The notes: generated by a model from the letters alone, not told the origin. A stretch of DNA of 64,000 nucleotides from Favolaschia claudopus (GCA_037176885.1 JAWWNJ010000176.1:186001-250000), one strand, 5' to 3'. Positions 1 to 12,439 are shown, numbered from the stretch's first letter. Program-made: numbers and translations.

Positions 1-750
1 GAACAAAGACAGCTTTGCATCGCATGTGCGCTTTTCAAGTTCAGCAATTGCATGAACTCCTTGGACTTTATATACAAATTGCGAAGCTCAGGGTTGCTTT
101 ACTCCGTTCAGACCTCTTTCATTCAATTTGACTGAAACAATTCCGGCTTACCGCGCTTATTTTCAATTTTCTATATGCTGCAGAAGTACCGATGCGGTGA
201 CCGGTCAGAACTTGCTGAATTTTTGAACAGAAAGCTTCAATTTGGAAGGACTATAAAAGCGAGCCTCCTAGAGTGTCGGGAACACAACCAATGAAGCATA
301 CCAGCAGAGTACCGGGAGATCGAGCACGGGAGTGCAAAGGCAAGCGCGTACGTGACCGTGACTTGGCGTGATGGCAACATAGCGCTTCAGTTGTTCCGTG
401 CCGGCTGCTTCATTTTCGCTTCTGAACCTGCCGACGGGCACTGCCGGCCATCTATCGGCTATTCTATATATAGTCGTTTTCGTTTTCGTTTTCGTTTCTC
501 GTATATACTCGGCCAAAACTGCCCTGTGACTTGTGGCCACTTTCAAATAACTTCAATTCAGGTGCTGTGACGAAGTTGTGGTCGAAATAGTACAGTGTGC
601 GCAAGCTCCTCCTCCTGTAGGCCGGCCATACACAAGCTACTCTACGTATGTGTCAGAAAAAAATTTAGAAAAGAAAACAGGTCACGCGCATGCCACGTAC
701 GCGTCGCTCTTCCAGTTCAACTCCACAACTTGATTTTGGCTAGCGCAGCG
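1..750 (+). promoter_or_regulatory. upstream region of the histone deacetylase gene
   Basis: No convincing gene lies here. The stretch ends at the ATG of the deacetylase gene at 751. A TATA-like run (ctatatatag) sits at about 464-473 and is followed at 475-492 by three tandem CGTTTT hexamers plus a partial fourth. These may be promoter sequences, but a start site cannot be fixed from sequence alone and the TATA-like run is nearly 280 bp from the ATG. Short overlapping reading frames on both strands have no recognisable domain and look random. Confidence 0.4.
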
Positions 751-3489
751 ATGCAGTCTTCGATGCAGGTCGTCGAAGAGTCGGATCCGATGGTGATAGA
801 CTCGGTCGAGCCGTCCGCTCCTCAATCTACAATGACAGCACATGCCTATCCTCCGTCTTCCGAACCCGATGTGGGTTTTGTATACGACACCGAAATGACT
901 TTACATTGCTCCCCTGACGGCCATCCGGAAGCACCTGAACGAATCCTACGAATTTGGAAGGCCTTGGTCTCCGGTCACTATATATCCAGGGCGAAAGTCA
1001 TTCCTACTCGTCAAGTCCTTGAACATGAAGCTCTGTTGGTCCACAGTCAGAAATTGTGGGACAAAGTAGAGGCTATCCAGTGTGATTCCGAGAATCTATT
1101 ATTAGCCGATGATTCAACACTGAACCTCTTTAGATATGACCCAGCCCCAGTTTCTTGATTCTGAAGAACATTACGAGCAGCTCTCCTTGTATATATGTGC
1201 AGCCACAACTCTAACCGCTCGTCTCAGCTGCGGTGGTGTTATTGAAGCTTGTCTTGCCGTAGCCCGGGGAGAATTGAGCAAAACTTTTGCTGTTGTACGC
1301 CCTCCTGGACATCACGCCGAGCCTGAGGAACACATGGGGTTCTGCTTTTTCAATAATGTTGCTGTCGCAGCGAGGGTTGTTCAGAACTTAACCCCTTTGA
1401 AGAAGATTCTTATCCTAGACTGGTAAGTGCAATACTCAAAGGGTGGCCCATTGACTCATCTACTTAACCAAGGGACGTACATCACGGCAGGTTTCAACAA
1501 CTCTTTCTGTCAACCTGCTCTCTAATTTGCATAGTAGGCAATGGCACTCAACGAGCGTTCAATAGCGATCCTTCCGTGCTTTTCATATCTCTCCATCGAC
1601 ACGATGGAGGCGATTTCTACCCTTATGGCCCTTTTGGCGACCTGGATTCCTGTGGAGAAGGACTGGGTCTCGGATAGTGCGTTGATCGAATTATCATCAG
1701 TCTTTTTGTTGATTACACATTGAGTTCTGTGAACATCCCTTGGCCCGAGAATGGAATGGGTGACGCTGACTACATCCACGCGTTTCAAAAAGTGATAATG
1801 CCGATTGCGACGGAATTTGATCCGGAACTTGTTATAAGTACGCCGAGTTGTAGGACCTTGAGCATAGCTAAGTCAACTTACCAGTCTTGGCTGGCTTCGA
1901 TGCCGCTGAAGGTGACGATCTGGGAGAGTGTCTAGTTACCCCTGTTGGGTATGCCCACATGACATACATGCTGGCTGGCCTCGCTGGTGGTCGTCTGGCA
2001 GTTGCGTTGGAAGTGAGTCATATACATATACTGAAATGAGTAGTCATTACCCAATCATTCCAGGGAGGTTATAATCTTGATTCAATAACAAAGTCAGCAT
2101 TAGCTGTTACTGAGATAATTATGGGCGGCGCTCCCCCAGAAATGGGACCAATGGTTGCAAGTGAGGCGGGGGCCAGAACCGTCTGGCTTGTGGCTAGACA
2201 GCAGAGTCAATACTGGAAAAGCTTAAATGCGAGGGCATGCGAGCCAGAAGGTCTGCCGTGTGCTGCTGCCAGTTACAGCTCATACAAAACGGTTGTGCCA
2301 ACAGAAGCAAACTCGCCGCCATTACCGACCCAAGGTACGCATACATATGCACATACAATAATATCAGACTAGGTCTCATAAGTGATGCCAGAAATTCTCA
2401 AACTACACCGTCAACACTACATGTATAGTGAACACGGTATGATGGAAGTTCCTCTCGTCAGTGCCGAATTGGAGCAACGCTTTTCTGGGCAAGTTATATG
2501 CTCGTGAGCCCTGTTGGAATTTATTTGAAAAATCAAGTACAATAACACGCCGCTTAGTCCCGATGTTTTCCAGTGCGAAACACTGGTGTTCGTGGTCCAT
2601 GAATTGTGTGTGTAACTCTTCGGAGATTGGCCCCTCCCTCATTTGGCAATATTGTAGTGGTAATCTTAGAGTTGAAATGTCGGCCTCAGTAATGCGTGAT
2701 GCGCAGTTGGAAAGGGCAAACTTGGTGCGCTTTTTTCACCCTTCTGTTCCCCGGGCTAAACTATATGGCAATTTAGATAGAGTTTTCTAAAGACCTAGTG
2801 ACTTGGGTCAAGGCAGAGGGTTATTCACTCCTCGATGTTAACCTGTTTCCCAAGCCGAACGGCTCCATTTTGGTACGACTCAATACATATTAGCGAGAGC
2901 AAGGACTTATCCCATGAAGCGACCAAAAACAAAAAGTATACGCGCACTGCGTCAGGAAGTGATCACCTATGTGTGGGATAACTACGTGATGTGAGTGTTG
3001 TTCAATGTCGCAGGTCGCAGGAGCTGATGCATGCATAGGTTATCTAGTGGTAGGAACATTGTCCTTGTCGGCCATGGCCCTGCGTGCCAGCAGCTCATGG
3101 ATCTAATTGATATGCGAGGTATATTCCGTTCCGTATTTCAAAGTGGCTCAAGTCTTCATGTTGCCCAGAAACAAGTGTTGTGGAATCTGTGAGGAGTGTC
3201 ATTCAGGTGGTCGGACATTGGCCACCATGTCTTCCTAGTCGTCCCGAAAATTTGAAGTGGTATCGATGCGTAAGATACACCTTGCCCTCCTTCCTCTCTG
3301 AAGCTCAAGCAACCTTAGCATTCATTCCCTGCCCTCGGGTGTGATCACTCCATTCGGAGGAAGGTTCAGGAGGTCGAATGGCATGGTCATGTTCTGGATG
3401 TTGACGAGGACCGATCGGTTGCGCTTTTCGCGAAGGCCTTGCCCGACATCAAAAGATTCGTCAAGGCGCAGCTGTCGTGTTTAAAGTAG
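751..3489 (+). CDS. hda1: class II histone deacetylase (Hda1/Clr3 type)
   Basis: Zinc-dependent lysine deacetylase acting on histone tails in the nucleus; fungal relatives maintain silent chromatin. I read 15 exons: 751-1081, 1134-1422, 1473-1486, 1538-1676, 1725-1837, 1885-2012, 2064-2334, 2383-2503, 2558-2605, 2658-2724, 2777-2872, 2920-2990, 3039-3118, 3169-3269 and 3319-3489. They sum to 2040 nt, an open frame of 679 residues, close to yeast Hda1 and fission yeast Clr3. Visible motifs: HPEAPERI near the N-terminus, RPPGHHAEP at about 165-173, DVHHGNGTQ at about 208-216, AGFDAAEGD near 300, EGGYN at 338-342, then a C-terminal Arb2-like domain (VLVGHGP; ends AQLSCLK). The start is the ATG that gives the acidic leader before VGFVYDTEM. 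Oddities: the HHG motif is split by a GC-AG intron after a 14-nt exon, and Leu replaces the usual Ser of SAGFDAA. Confidence 0.9.
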
Positions 3490-3726
3490 GAAGGATGTGG
3501 TTCTACATACATGTGGTATTCAACGCTTCAAGCAGCCTAGTACTCAGTCCTAGGCTATCCCGGGAGTACGGTACTTAGGTAGGCGACAGTAAAGGCAACC
3601 CCGCCATTCCTTTTTGGCCGAGGCGAGCCAGCTGTTGCCAAGGCAGCTCGGTTCGTCAAGCCGGCTCCCAGCCGGCACCGCCGCAGCTCGGGTCCTTTTT
3701 TGTTTATCCTCCATTATGCTCATGTA
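3490..3726. other. intergenic, no gene seen
   Basis: Sequence between the deacetylase stop and the first inverted-repeat element. A minus-strand reading frame overlaps it and the element, but it crosses the element's terminal repeat and shows no domain, so I do not call it a gene. Confidence 0.5.
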
Positions 3727-4138
3727 AGGTAGAGAGCAACCAAGTACGATTGCCCCACGTGATTTAGCCTTTTCGAGAAGATATAGGCCGTTCGTCGTAT
3801 GCAATAGAAAATCTGGCTCAACAGATCTGAGGAGAGTCCTATCTACGATGTCCCTAAACTTGGACTTGAGAGAAAGCTGTAAAATTGAAAGACTAGTTCT
3901 TGAATGATGCAAAAACGATGAATTTGATGGGATTTTGAGGTCTGCCATCAATTCAGGAACTAGTCCGTCGAATCTCATCTTGCATGCATAGTATTTGATT
4001 TTTAGGTACCTAGTATGTATGCACACAGAACTGTAGAGCCAGATTTTTTTAATTTCTCTCGAGCATAGGTGGAACGGACTATATCTTCTCGAAAAGGCTA
4101 AATCACGTGGGGCAACCGTACTTGGTTGCTCTCTACCT
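3727..4138. mobile_element. TA-flanked inverted-repeat element (MITE-like), 412 bp
   Basis: The two ends are inverted repeats of about 60 bp with one clear mismatch (aggtagagagcaaccaagta at the left, its reverse complement at the right). Both ends are bordered by TA (3725-3726 and 4139-4140), the target duplication of Tc1/mariner-type elements. No transposase is encoded, so this is a non-autonomous element. The near-identical termini suggest fairly recent insertion. Confidence 0.8.
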
Positions 4139-4352
4139 TAGACGCAGGATTAACACTTTGAGGGTAAGCTTCGACATCCTGCTTCAGGCGTCGGTAACAA
4201 TTTGAGTGGTGATCCATAGGAACTGGTTTGGCAGGGTACGACGGTTTCTAGGTGTGGACATTCGGAAAATACTGTGGCCAGGTCGTCATCGCTCGGAGGA
4301 GTCTCAGAGGGCTCCTGAAGCACGAGGTGACGAACTCTGCGATATTCGTCCT

Positions 4353-5113
4353 TAGTCTCGTGACCAGACTCTTATGCCATCCCAAAGGGAACCCTGTCAT
4401 AAGAGTCTGGAACAATCGGCGGCTGTCGAACCGCACCCTTGAGCTATCAAAATTGATCGAGTTTTCCCACAGTATGTGGACTTTACTTCCCCTCGTTTTG
4501 CTCACTTCTTCCTTTTAATGACATAGAATTTGTGCATATTAGGGCTATTTAGCTGCTCAAAGTCTATTGAGCCTTCCAAACAAATATTTTCTTTAACCAT
4601 GGTCGTAGCTGCACAATATTCAGCCTGTGCGTAATTCTGCTGACAGCACTTCCCAAAACGGTCTAACTTGTCAAAAGTTCGCTGAAAGTGCGCGAAGGGC
4701 TAAGTTTCTCGACACACAGGAACTAAAAGAGATTAGATCTACCAAAATTTCTACCTAATAGTCTGCAGAAGATTCAAGATGAGCTACTTGAGGCTCTCGA
4801 CCGGTTTTGGGACGTAACAGTCATCCTTATTACGCAGTATACTCAAACCTCTTAAAGCACTGACATTCGATGCAGAAATGTGACTTGAACTGCACAGATA
4901 GACTTTAACTCCATTATAGCAGCAGACTCTGCCCAAATATTGTCAAGTTACGCTGTAGAAGCAAGCAGAATGAGAGGAGGTAAAGTCAACATACTGTGGG
5001 AAAACTCGATCAATTTTGATAGCTCAAGGGTACGGTTCGACAGCCGCTGATTGTTCCAGACTCTTATGACAGGGTTCCCTTTGGGATGGCATAAGAGTCT
5101 GGTCGCGAGACTA
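4353..5113. mobile_element. Mutator-like non-autonomous element, copy 1 (761 bp)
   Basis: Inverted repeats of about 150 bp (start TAGTCTC, end GAGACTA) are flanked by a perfect 9-bp target duplication, attcgtcct, at 4344-4352 and 5114-5122. Long terminal repeats plus 9-bp duplications are the hallmark of Mutator-like elements. Each terminal repeat contains a 13-bp perfect hairpin arm pair (ccagactcttatg ... cataagagtctgg). No transposase is visible inside. A second, diverged member of the family lies at 47102-48192. Confidence 0.8.
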
Positions 5114-5933
5114 ATTCGTCCTGTGTTGGCAACCGCTCCAGCCTCACCATGTCTTCATGGAAAGACGCCCTGTCGAGGCTGAGCATTCTTTCCGACCATT
5201 CACGTTATGTAAACAGTCGATATAAGTTACAGCAATGTCGCGGAGAATCGAAGTAAACTCGAAGATGGGAGAAGAGGGGAGAAGATGAACGGTAACGTGA
5301 TACGTCACGGTTGACCATCAAGTTGCAACAGAGGTACCATTCCGAATTCTGTTGGCGTACCTGAAAAGAACGATGTTCTATATCATGGAAATGTCAAGAG
5401 TCTCTATTCTCTAACTTACCTGCCCACGACGGGACCAAAATATGGGTGACCGTAGGTCTGAGTCTGGCACAAAGTCTGCTCAAATATTCAGCATCCGACT
5501 CTGATGAGTTGGAAAAATACCAACATGGTTGTCAAATCCCAGGAGGATGTCCCGGAATTTCCCATGCTTGTCCTTGACCCAGAAGTTGGTAGTGGTTGCT
5601 CCAAAACTAAGTAAAAAGTCGGGCCGTGAGTCAACTGACGAGCGGGAGGCGAACAGAGCGGCACGGACGGAATGAAAGCGTGGTTGCACTTCAGGAGCTT
5701 GCGGAAGGAAGTGCATGATCTTGTGACAAGCGGAGTGACGTGTGAGGTGACGCTCCTCTTTCTGACCGCCATGTCGTCACGACGCCTAGCTACCTGGTTT
5801 CTCGACCAGCTTCACGGCAACCCCGCCATTCCAAGGGTGATGGCAAATCGGTCGCCAGACCGATTAAAGCCGATGGCCCCGGCCAGTAAAACCCTCGGCA
5901 ATCTGAGGCTATTTCCGGCGAAATAAAGCCCTC
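5114..5933. other. intergenic, no gene resolved
   Basis: No recognisable domain on either strand. Overlapping minus-strand frames at 5480-5772 lack family features. The right end leads into the integrase-like gene, whose true 5' end I could not locate. Confidence 0.4.
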
Positions 5934-7790
5934 CCCTCCAAGTTTTCCTGCAGACATTCTGCTCAATGCCTTTCGTACACACTATCATCGTTTTGCAGCT
6001 GCAGTCACCGATCTCTCCACCAATCTCACTGATGCTATAGTCATTGCTCAACTGGGCGATGATATTGATGAATTTGCAGCCATTATTCATGAAGTAAGTT
6101 TGCAATCGGAGAAAACTCGAATCCTGATACTATTCTTTGTCCAGCATCCCGAAGTCTTTCCTCCCGATGAATTTACAACCCTGCAGTCCAGTGTCAGTGC
6201 CATGCAAAACGATGTCCGACTGGCTTATCAAGATGCAGTCGATGCCTCGCATCATGGGAGGCCTGTACTTGTTGAGTCGCTCCCATCTAATCCCGATTTT
6301 CTTCGATGGGCATATGGGCATAGGTCAACAGCAAGTATCGCACAATTCCTCGGTGTCGGCCGCTCTACTGTTCGGAATGCGTTGCTTGCAGAGGGCATCG
6401 CACAGCCACAATCGAATCCTTTCCCAGCTGCGGCGGGACAAACCAATGTCTCTCTTGGTGATGAAGACGATATTCTCGACCCCAACCTCCCTATCCCAGA
6501 ATCGGGAGAGTTTCCCCCCGAAATCAGCAATCTTGCCCAGCCGACAGTCTCTTTCACTGGTCCTGTCTCAGATATCACAGACGATGAGCTGGATATGCTT
6601 CTCCTCCGACTACGCACTCACTATAAGAGAGCAGGGCTAAGTATGCTTGGTGGTATGCTCCGCCGACTTGGACATCGTGTGCCCACACAGCGTGTACGGG
6701 AATCACTTCTCCGCATTGATCCTGTGCGCAGAATCTTTGAGCGCATTCGGATATGTCGTCGCGACTATCGTGTTCTAGGACCAAATTCTCTGTGGCATCA
6801 TGACGGACAGCACGGTGCGCAAAAATCACACACTCTACTCATCTCAGATTCTGACAGATATCAGGGCTGATACGTTGGGGCATTGTTATCCACGGATTCA
6901 TCGACGGTTATTCCCGTCTCATTACAGGTCTGCGTGCTAGTGACAATAACACGGCTGACACTGTTCTGGAGCTGTTCTTGGATGCAGCCCGGATATATGG
7001 TGTTCCATCTCGTTTGCGCGGGGATCATGGTACCGAGGATATTTATGTTGCAGCATGGATGGAGTCACGTCGGGAGGTTCGTCGCGGATCATATATCTGG
7101 GGACGGTATGGCAGTCCTATTTTCGCTTGATCCATTGCTCAAGGATTTATAGAAGTGTTCATAATGTCCGTATTGAACGACTTTGGGTTGATGTGACTGC
7201 TCAGGTTGGCGCTGCCTGGGGCGACTTCTTTGTCATGCTCGAGCTGCGCTTTGGCCTTGACATCAATAATGTCGCACACATTTGGCTCCTCCACTTCTTA
7301 TTCCTCCCAACCATCAACAGTCAGCTTGCGTTTTTCGCCGAGTCCTGGAATCAGCACCGTATCCAGATTCGCAATGGCCCGAACCGTTCTCCTACTGACA
7401 TGTTTGTTTTTGACATGTACATCAATGGGGTCCGGGGAGACTAGCTTCCACCAGAAGAGGAAGGAAGGCTTGGATCTTGATGAGCTCGAGGTGTACGAAA
7501 TCGATTGGCAGGGTCTCCGCGACGACAATCTGCTCGAGTCACAGCGGGGAAACAACCCACTCGGTGAGGGTTCAAGTTCTTGGGTTGGACGTGTTCGACC
7601 GCCACCAGACCTTAGCGAGGTTATTGTTCAGGCCTTATTAGCGACGAAGAGGTGATTGCGCTGCATGAACTCGTTTCGGCTTTTTTGGGAAGTGGTGAAG
7701 AAGCCCTGTTTGCGTGTGTTCAAGCTAACATCGACAAACTTTCCTACGACAATGATACATTAGCTCTGCGCTTCTTCGCTCAGCCTAGAT
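5934..7790 (+). pseudogene. integrase-type DDE transposase, degenerate
   Basis: A coding region with introns 6094-6144, 6815-6864 and 7106-7152. The joined protein has a helix-turn-helix-like part (IAQFLGVGRSTVRNALLAEG) and then an integrase core with all three acidic residues: WHHDGQHG, LRGDHGTED and HNVRIERLW. It belongs to an integrase-core family common in Agaricomycetes. It is broken: the frame stops at TAG 7442-7444 where a sense codon is expected, and the following piece (LDLDELEVYEIDW, about 7470-7510) is one base out of frame. A last piece (about 7640-7790, VIALHELVSAF) precedes an abrupt junction with a recombinase fragment. No start codon is obvious; the readable frame begins near 5934. 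Confidence 0.7.
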
Positions 7791-7792
7791 GC

Positions 7793-8850
7793 TTACTTTC
7801 TCCGGGAACTTTGTCAATATTCTCAAACCGAAGTTTAATGACTTCGTCAATCCGTAAGAGCATTAGCCACGCTAAAAGAAAGGCGACCTGTAATGAGTGT
7901 GAGAGATTCAATCGAGAATGCACGTTGGAGAGAGACAAACATATCGAACAGTTCCTGCCCTCCTCTGCGCAGAGCTGAGATCAGGACTCATGCAATGCTG
8001 ATAAAGTCGATGAATATCTTCTAACGACAGTGCCCTTGCAGACGAAGAAACTTCCCCAGATTTTGCCTTTGTTTTTTCGAGCCCAACCATGAATTGTGAG
8101 ACCTGACGGGAGCGGGTTGGGAGGCCACGCCTGGACATATTGAGTAGGTTTGTATATTGGATATGATAGAATAAGAGACGGACCATGTATTTGTAATTAA
8201 TCGAGTCGCCATTCCGTCAGACTCTCGTTTGGGCGAAGCTGTTTATACCACATGGTAAGTGCAGCTCGCGTTGAAACCGCAGTTGAATACTGCGATATAA
8301 TTAGGATAAGTACAAGCTATACAGCAAGAGGGCATTATTTGACTTGCCTTTCGACCCTCGAAACCTTCTTCCGGAGGCCCGCATTTTTGTGTGATGAAGG
8401 CAGTGATATCCCCAGGAGTTTGTTCATCGACGCGTTTGGCGTCCCATTTTTTGTTGCGTCGCAGATGAAAGGTGATGTAGTGTCGAATTATCCTGCAAGA
8501 CACGTCCAGGCGCGATTTTTAAACACCAGAATAGATCAATCTTACCGCACATGTCCATTCCGTGTGCCATCAGTAATGCTGGCCTTGGTCATCTTTGCGG
8601 CGTATCTGGTGGCCTCATCGTCGATTTGATCTTCAGGAAACTCATCCAAGTGCTGGGAAATCAAATCTTGAACGTGTTCAAGTAAAGAATCTGCGTCCTC
8701 AAGATCAAGAAGGCAGAGTTCCTCCTCAACCTGCAAATATGCAGCAATCCATCGTCAACAGTAGATACAGGCCCATGAGTGATGATATACCTCTTTATCC
8801 GTTGGCTGAGGTGCATCTTGAGATGTCGGGGGAAGATTTATTGTTGACAT
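7793..8850 (-). pseudogene. tyrosine recombinase of a Crypton-like element, copy C (5' part)
   Basis: Minus-strand gene starting at ATG 8850 (MSTINLPPTSQ). Exon 1 is 8850-8791, exon 2 is 8730-8546 and exon 3 begins near 8497 (HYITFHLRRNKKWD). Further exons carry RGLPTRSRQVSQFMVG and MLLRIDEVIKLRFEN, then the homology stops at about 7793 against the integrase fragment. It matches copy A (16193-17751) throughout. Only the N-terminal, core-binding-like half remains; the catalytic half with its Arg, His and Tyr residues is missing, so it cannot be active. Paired ACGCGT motifs lie 78-94 bp upstream. Confidence 0.7.
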
Positions 8851-8927
8851 TGTGGAGATGGTAGAGGAGAAGAGATTTGAGAAACAGGAGGAGTTGATGT
8901 CTCAAAGCGAAGAGACCTACCTCCTAC

Positions 8928-8944
8928 ACGCGTTTTCGACGCGT
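8928..8944 (-). promoter_or_regulatory. paired ACGCGT motif upstream of recombinase copy C
   Basis: ACGCGT at 8928-8933 and 8939-8944, about 80-95 bp upstream of the recombinase ATG. The same pairing occurs upstream of the other preserved YR-element genes. ACGCGT is the MluI cell-cycle box bound by MBF in yeast; whether it works so here is inference. Confidence 0.5.
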
Positions 8945-8968
8945 TAGAAATGGTAAAAGGCCTACGTA

Positions 8969-9369
8969 CAGTATTTTGACGCTCCTTTACACACCAAAAA
9001 TGATTTTGAGATTTGAGTTTCATGTTTTGTTCTTACGCCACATCTGAGTACACAGACCTTTCTAAGTACCCCACTGAGTGTCCAACAATATTTTCGAGGA
9101 TTTAGATGAAGAGAGGGTGTCTATGTTCACAGATTTGTAGTGTGTAAACGACCGATTGATGAAAGTTGCCAAAATTGATGGCACTGATGTCTCACTTTTC
9201 GCCAGCTCCCGACCATCTATGGCCAAAACTCGTGCTCAGACATCTAAATGGGGCCTAAATAACTCATATTGAGTATACAGTTACATGATTTGCCCAATTT
9301 TCCCCGAATGCGGCCAATAATCAAAGTGTGTAAAGGAATGTCGCTGTGTAAAGCAGCGTCAAAATACTG
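8969..9369. mobile_element. TA-flanked inverted-repeat element, 401 bp
   Basis: Starts CAGTATTTTGACGC and ends with its reverse complement, bordered by TA at 8967-8968 and 9370-9371. A second related block (ctttacacac / gtgtgtaaag) lies just inside both ends. It has no coding capacity. It sits in the promoter side of recombinase copy C and so separates it from whatever lay beyond. Confidence 0.7.
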
Positions 9370-9897
9370 TATCACATTGTGAGGTAAAATATGTGCACAC
9401 CAGCCGCCTTTTTGCCCTTTTACCTTCGCGCACGGTAATTAAGATTTTCTTTTGCATATTTTCATATAAGATTTGATTTTTGCGCAGGATGGAAAGCATG
9501 GCAGAGCCAAAATGCTTCATAAGATGTCTACGGTGTACCTCACTATTAACGCACCTGTTTCGCGGTATAGTATTCGAGTACAAATCGCGACAGACCAGTT
9601 CGATGTCCCGTGACCGTGTTTCCTGGGTAAGACCGGAACTGTGCGTGTCGAACAGGTATGAACATCGATATCAGAGTGTGTACACTGGTTCACAACAAGC
9701 AAGATGCATATAACAGCTCACAAGGAGATTTTTGCGCTCGGCGCAACGCGCCGGCATATGACTCGCGTGAAACTAAACAATTTAGTTCGATACGGCACAA
9801 TGAGGAAATAAAAGCTTACTAACAATATTTTGCATCTAGTGCAAAGTTGCAGCATATTGTCCTTGACACACTGACCTTGTAGATATACTGTAGCACT
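9370..9897. other. no gene seen
   Basis: No recognisable coding region or repeat end. A small palindrome with a CGGCGC ... GCGCCG core occurs near 9740; similar ones are seen at 18470-18493 and 18601-18620. Confidence 0.4.
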
Positions 9898-10520
9898 TTG
9901 TATGGGTGAAACAGACCCTCGAGCGTGACTGGAAACGCTACGCATGGAAACCAGAAACGGCCTCAGCGTTATGCGTGACATCATAGAATTTTGAAAACGG
10001 GCGGGCAAACACCGATAAAATCTATTTCCAAACGTTGAACGGATTCTGGGCAATTTTTTTTAGCTCTCATGCTTTCTTTGTATCCATAGCCCTTTGTGAT
10101 TGCATTTCTCCTGTTACGGGCTCCGTAATACACCGATTTTTTTTTTTTCCCATGAACACTGCGCCGTGGCGCACGCTCAGACACCTAAACCAGCGACGGG
10201 TCCACCACAAGCCCTCTTTGAGCGACTAGTTAAACTACCTCGACCAGCTTCTGGTACAACTTCCCAGGACCTTGCCCGTGGTCTCAGATGCACCGTCCGG
10301 TGCTATCTTGACGAAGATTGTAGAGAGTGATTGAGTGCAGTGAGGAGGATGAGGGTTATAGCAGTAGATTCAGCTAGATTTTACAGCCACAAACATGATA
10401 ATTCGACATCTTTGTATGTCACGCAGTCCTCAGGGAAACCACCCGACCGTTATGCGTTACCGTTGAAACGAAACAGGGCGGGCGTTACGCGTTACGTTTC
10501 ACCCATACAAAGTGCTACAG
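9898..10520. mobile_element. TA-flanked inverted-repeat element, 623 bp
   Basis: Terminal inverted repeats of about 25 bp (ctgtagcactttgtatgggt at the left, reverse complement at the right) lie between TA dinucleotides at 9896-9897 and 10521-10522. Inside there is a long T run near 10139 but no recognisable transposase. It is a probable non-autonomous Tc1/mariner-type element. Confidence 0.75.
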
Positions 10521-11118
10521 TACACTGGAATAGAACCGGAAGTCAGAAAAATAATTGTGATTGGGTGACTTCCCGTAAGCCCAGATACTTTTCTACAATA
10601 TTTTCGACTATCCGGCGGAGATGCCGAAGCCGTCGCTCTAAACCTTGCTAGATGTTGAAATCTGAATAGGGGGTCGGTACCCCCTCTTCAGATTCTAAGC
10701 TACTCGAATAAACGGATTTGGAAGGTGTCTGCCTTCCATCCGTTGGTTTCGTCACCGGCATTTTGACCAGTCATCCTCGGCATCCTCCTCCCGTAGCTGC
10801 CGCGTACCAGACACCCCGGAGAAAGGTTCCGATCAACGAACATCGCAAAATACGCGACGCGTTGAGTCTCGTGCAACACGCGTAGGGGACGCGTTTGACG
10901 GAGGCAGCAGGCTGGCGCCCCATGAGAGAGTCTACTGATAAACTTAGTTGGATTCTAGTCGTCAAAAAGCTGAGGGAATAGAGTTGGGATAGAGTAGGAC
11001 TATTTCTACGCCATCGAAGAAGAGATGCCGACATCGCTGGCACCCCTCAAATAGCCTCAAATATTGGCGAAAAAGTATCTGGGCTTACGGGAAGTCACCC
11101 ATTTACGCACCATTATCT
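10521..11118. other. no gene seen
   Basis: No convincing coding region. A minus-strand frame at 10771-11043 has no known domain. I see nothing else I can support. Confidence 0.35.
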
Positions 11119-11553
11119 ATACTGTGCCCCATGGCAAGGATTAGCTTAGATATTCATGGGGCACCCTATGGCTGGCAGATCCCTTGGGTTTTTGCGTGCC
11201 CCATGGGCACCTAACACTTGATTTCTTTCATGGGGTACGCAGGCAAGACGGTCCGACGGCCCTACCTAGAGCGAGCCCGTCCGTGGCGACAGCTTGAGGT
11301 AAAAGAAAGTTGCTGGGCTTCGGGCCTGCAAAACTCGAGTATTTGTTCATCAAGCCCTGACAGACACGGCACAGATTGAAAGAGGAGGCTAAACGCTTGC
11401 TCCCAGTATTAATTTCGTGGCGGGGCGACGAGAAACAACAGAGATATTGAGTGCGGTATGTTGCGTGACGGGACATGTCCGGGGGCTTCGGCCGAAAGCA
11501 GAGCGATGACAGATATCTATTTGTCAACGTACCTCAGTCGGATCTAAGGGTGG
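11119..11553. repeat. dispersed repeat of about 440 bp, copy 1
   Basis: This block is repeated at 19034-19490 in the same orientation with moderate divergence. Shared landmarks are gtgccccatgg at the left, cggtccgacggccctacct in the middle, gggggcttcggccgaaag towards the right and ctaaggg at the right edge. The left third contains the inverted pair tgccccat / atggggca. There is no coding capacity. The type is unknown; it is possibly a non-autonomous element. Confidence 0.6.
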
Positions 11554-12439
11554 TTTTCCGCACATTGTACTGGGTAGCCAGAAGGGGAAAACGACGAAAA
11601 AGAATGCGAAAAAGGAAAGAAAGAGAAAATTTCGAAGAATTTCAAGAAACTCAAGACGAATCTTCTGCTTTTCTGCGCCAGTCTCAGTAGACCTTGACTT
11701 TCAAACTTGGCCCACGGTTCGTGTTGCTCGTCGACTCAGCTTCATTCAATTCACAGACAGCAATTTGATAATGATTCAAAGCAAGATGAGATTTAACATT
11801 CAAATGCCGTACAGAGTAGAGTTCAGAAATGGAGTCCGCGCTGCGAGAAACAGTCACAGCCCAGATGTGGTCTAAATGGGGGAGTACCAAGCTACTATGT
11901 ATATAGTGCCGTTTGCAAGTCAGTGGTAAATGGAAGGGAAAAATGTGATCAGGACTCGCCTGTTTTAGTCCCTTCGTGGCAGTAGATTTGGAATATGGCA
12001 TGTACTAATATTTTCTTCCTTCCCATGCAATCGAAACATGCCGACTCGAGCTTTTTGAAGAAGCAGCGACGCCGTGAATCGAAAAATCTGCCCGGATCAA
12101 AACATGCGGAGTTCAAAAGAAGCTCAAAAGAAGCAGTTTACAGGATGAAGTACTTAGCCGAGATGGAGGCGGAAGGCAAGAGAGTGCACATAATGTGACG
12201 TGACAGTCACATCAATGCACATAACTTTTGGCGGGCAACTTCAGGTCTTGCTACACTGACACCAGATACAAAGGTTCCGTGTTTTTTCTCAAACAGATAT
12301 AGTTTATTGTATCTAAACTGACTTCACAAATATTTCTACGCTTTAAAGTGGTGCAGAAACGTGAAATCTTCTGCCTCGGATTATGTGCGCCGAGTGGCTG
12401 TGCGTTATGTGCATTATGTGCACCCAGCTGATCGGACGG
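11554..12439. other. no gene seen
   Basis: Short frames such as 11995-12198 are rich in basic residues but have no domain or homologous second copy in the window. Nothing else is supportable. Confidence 0.35.
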
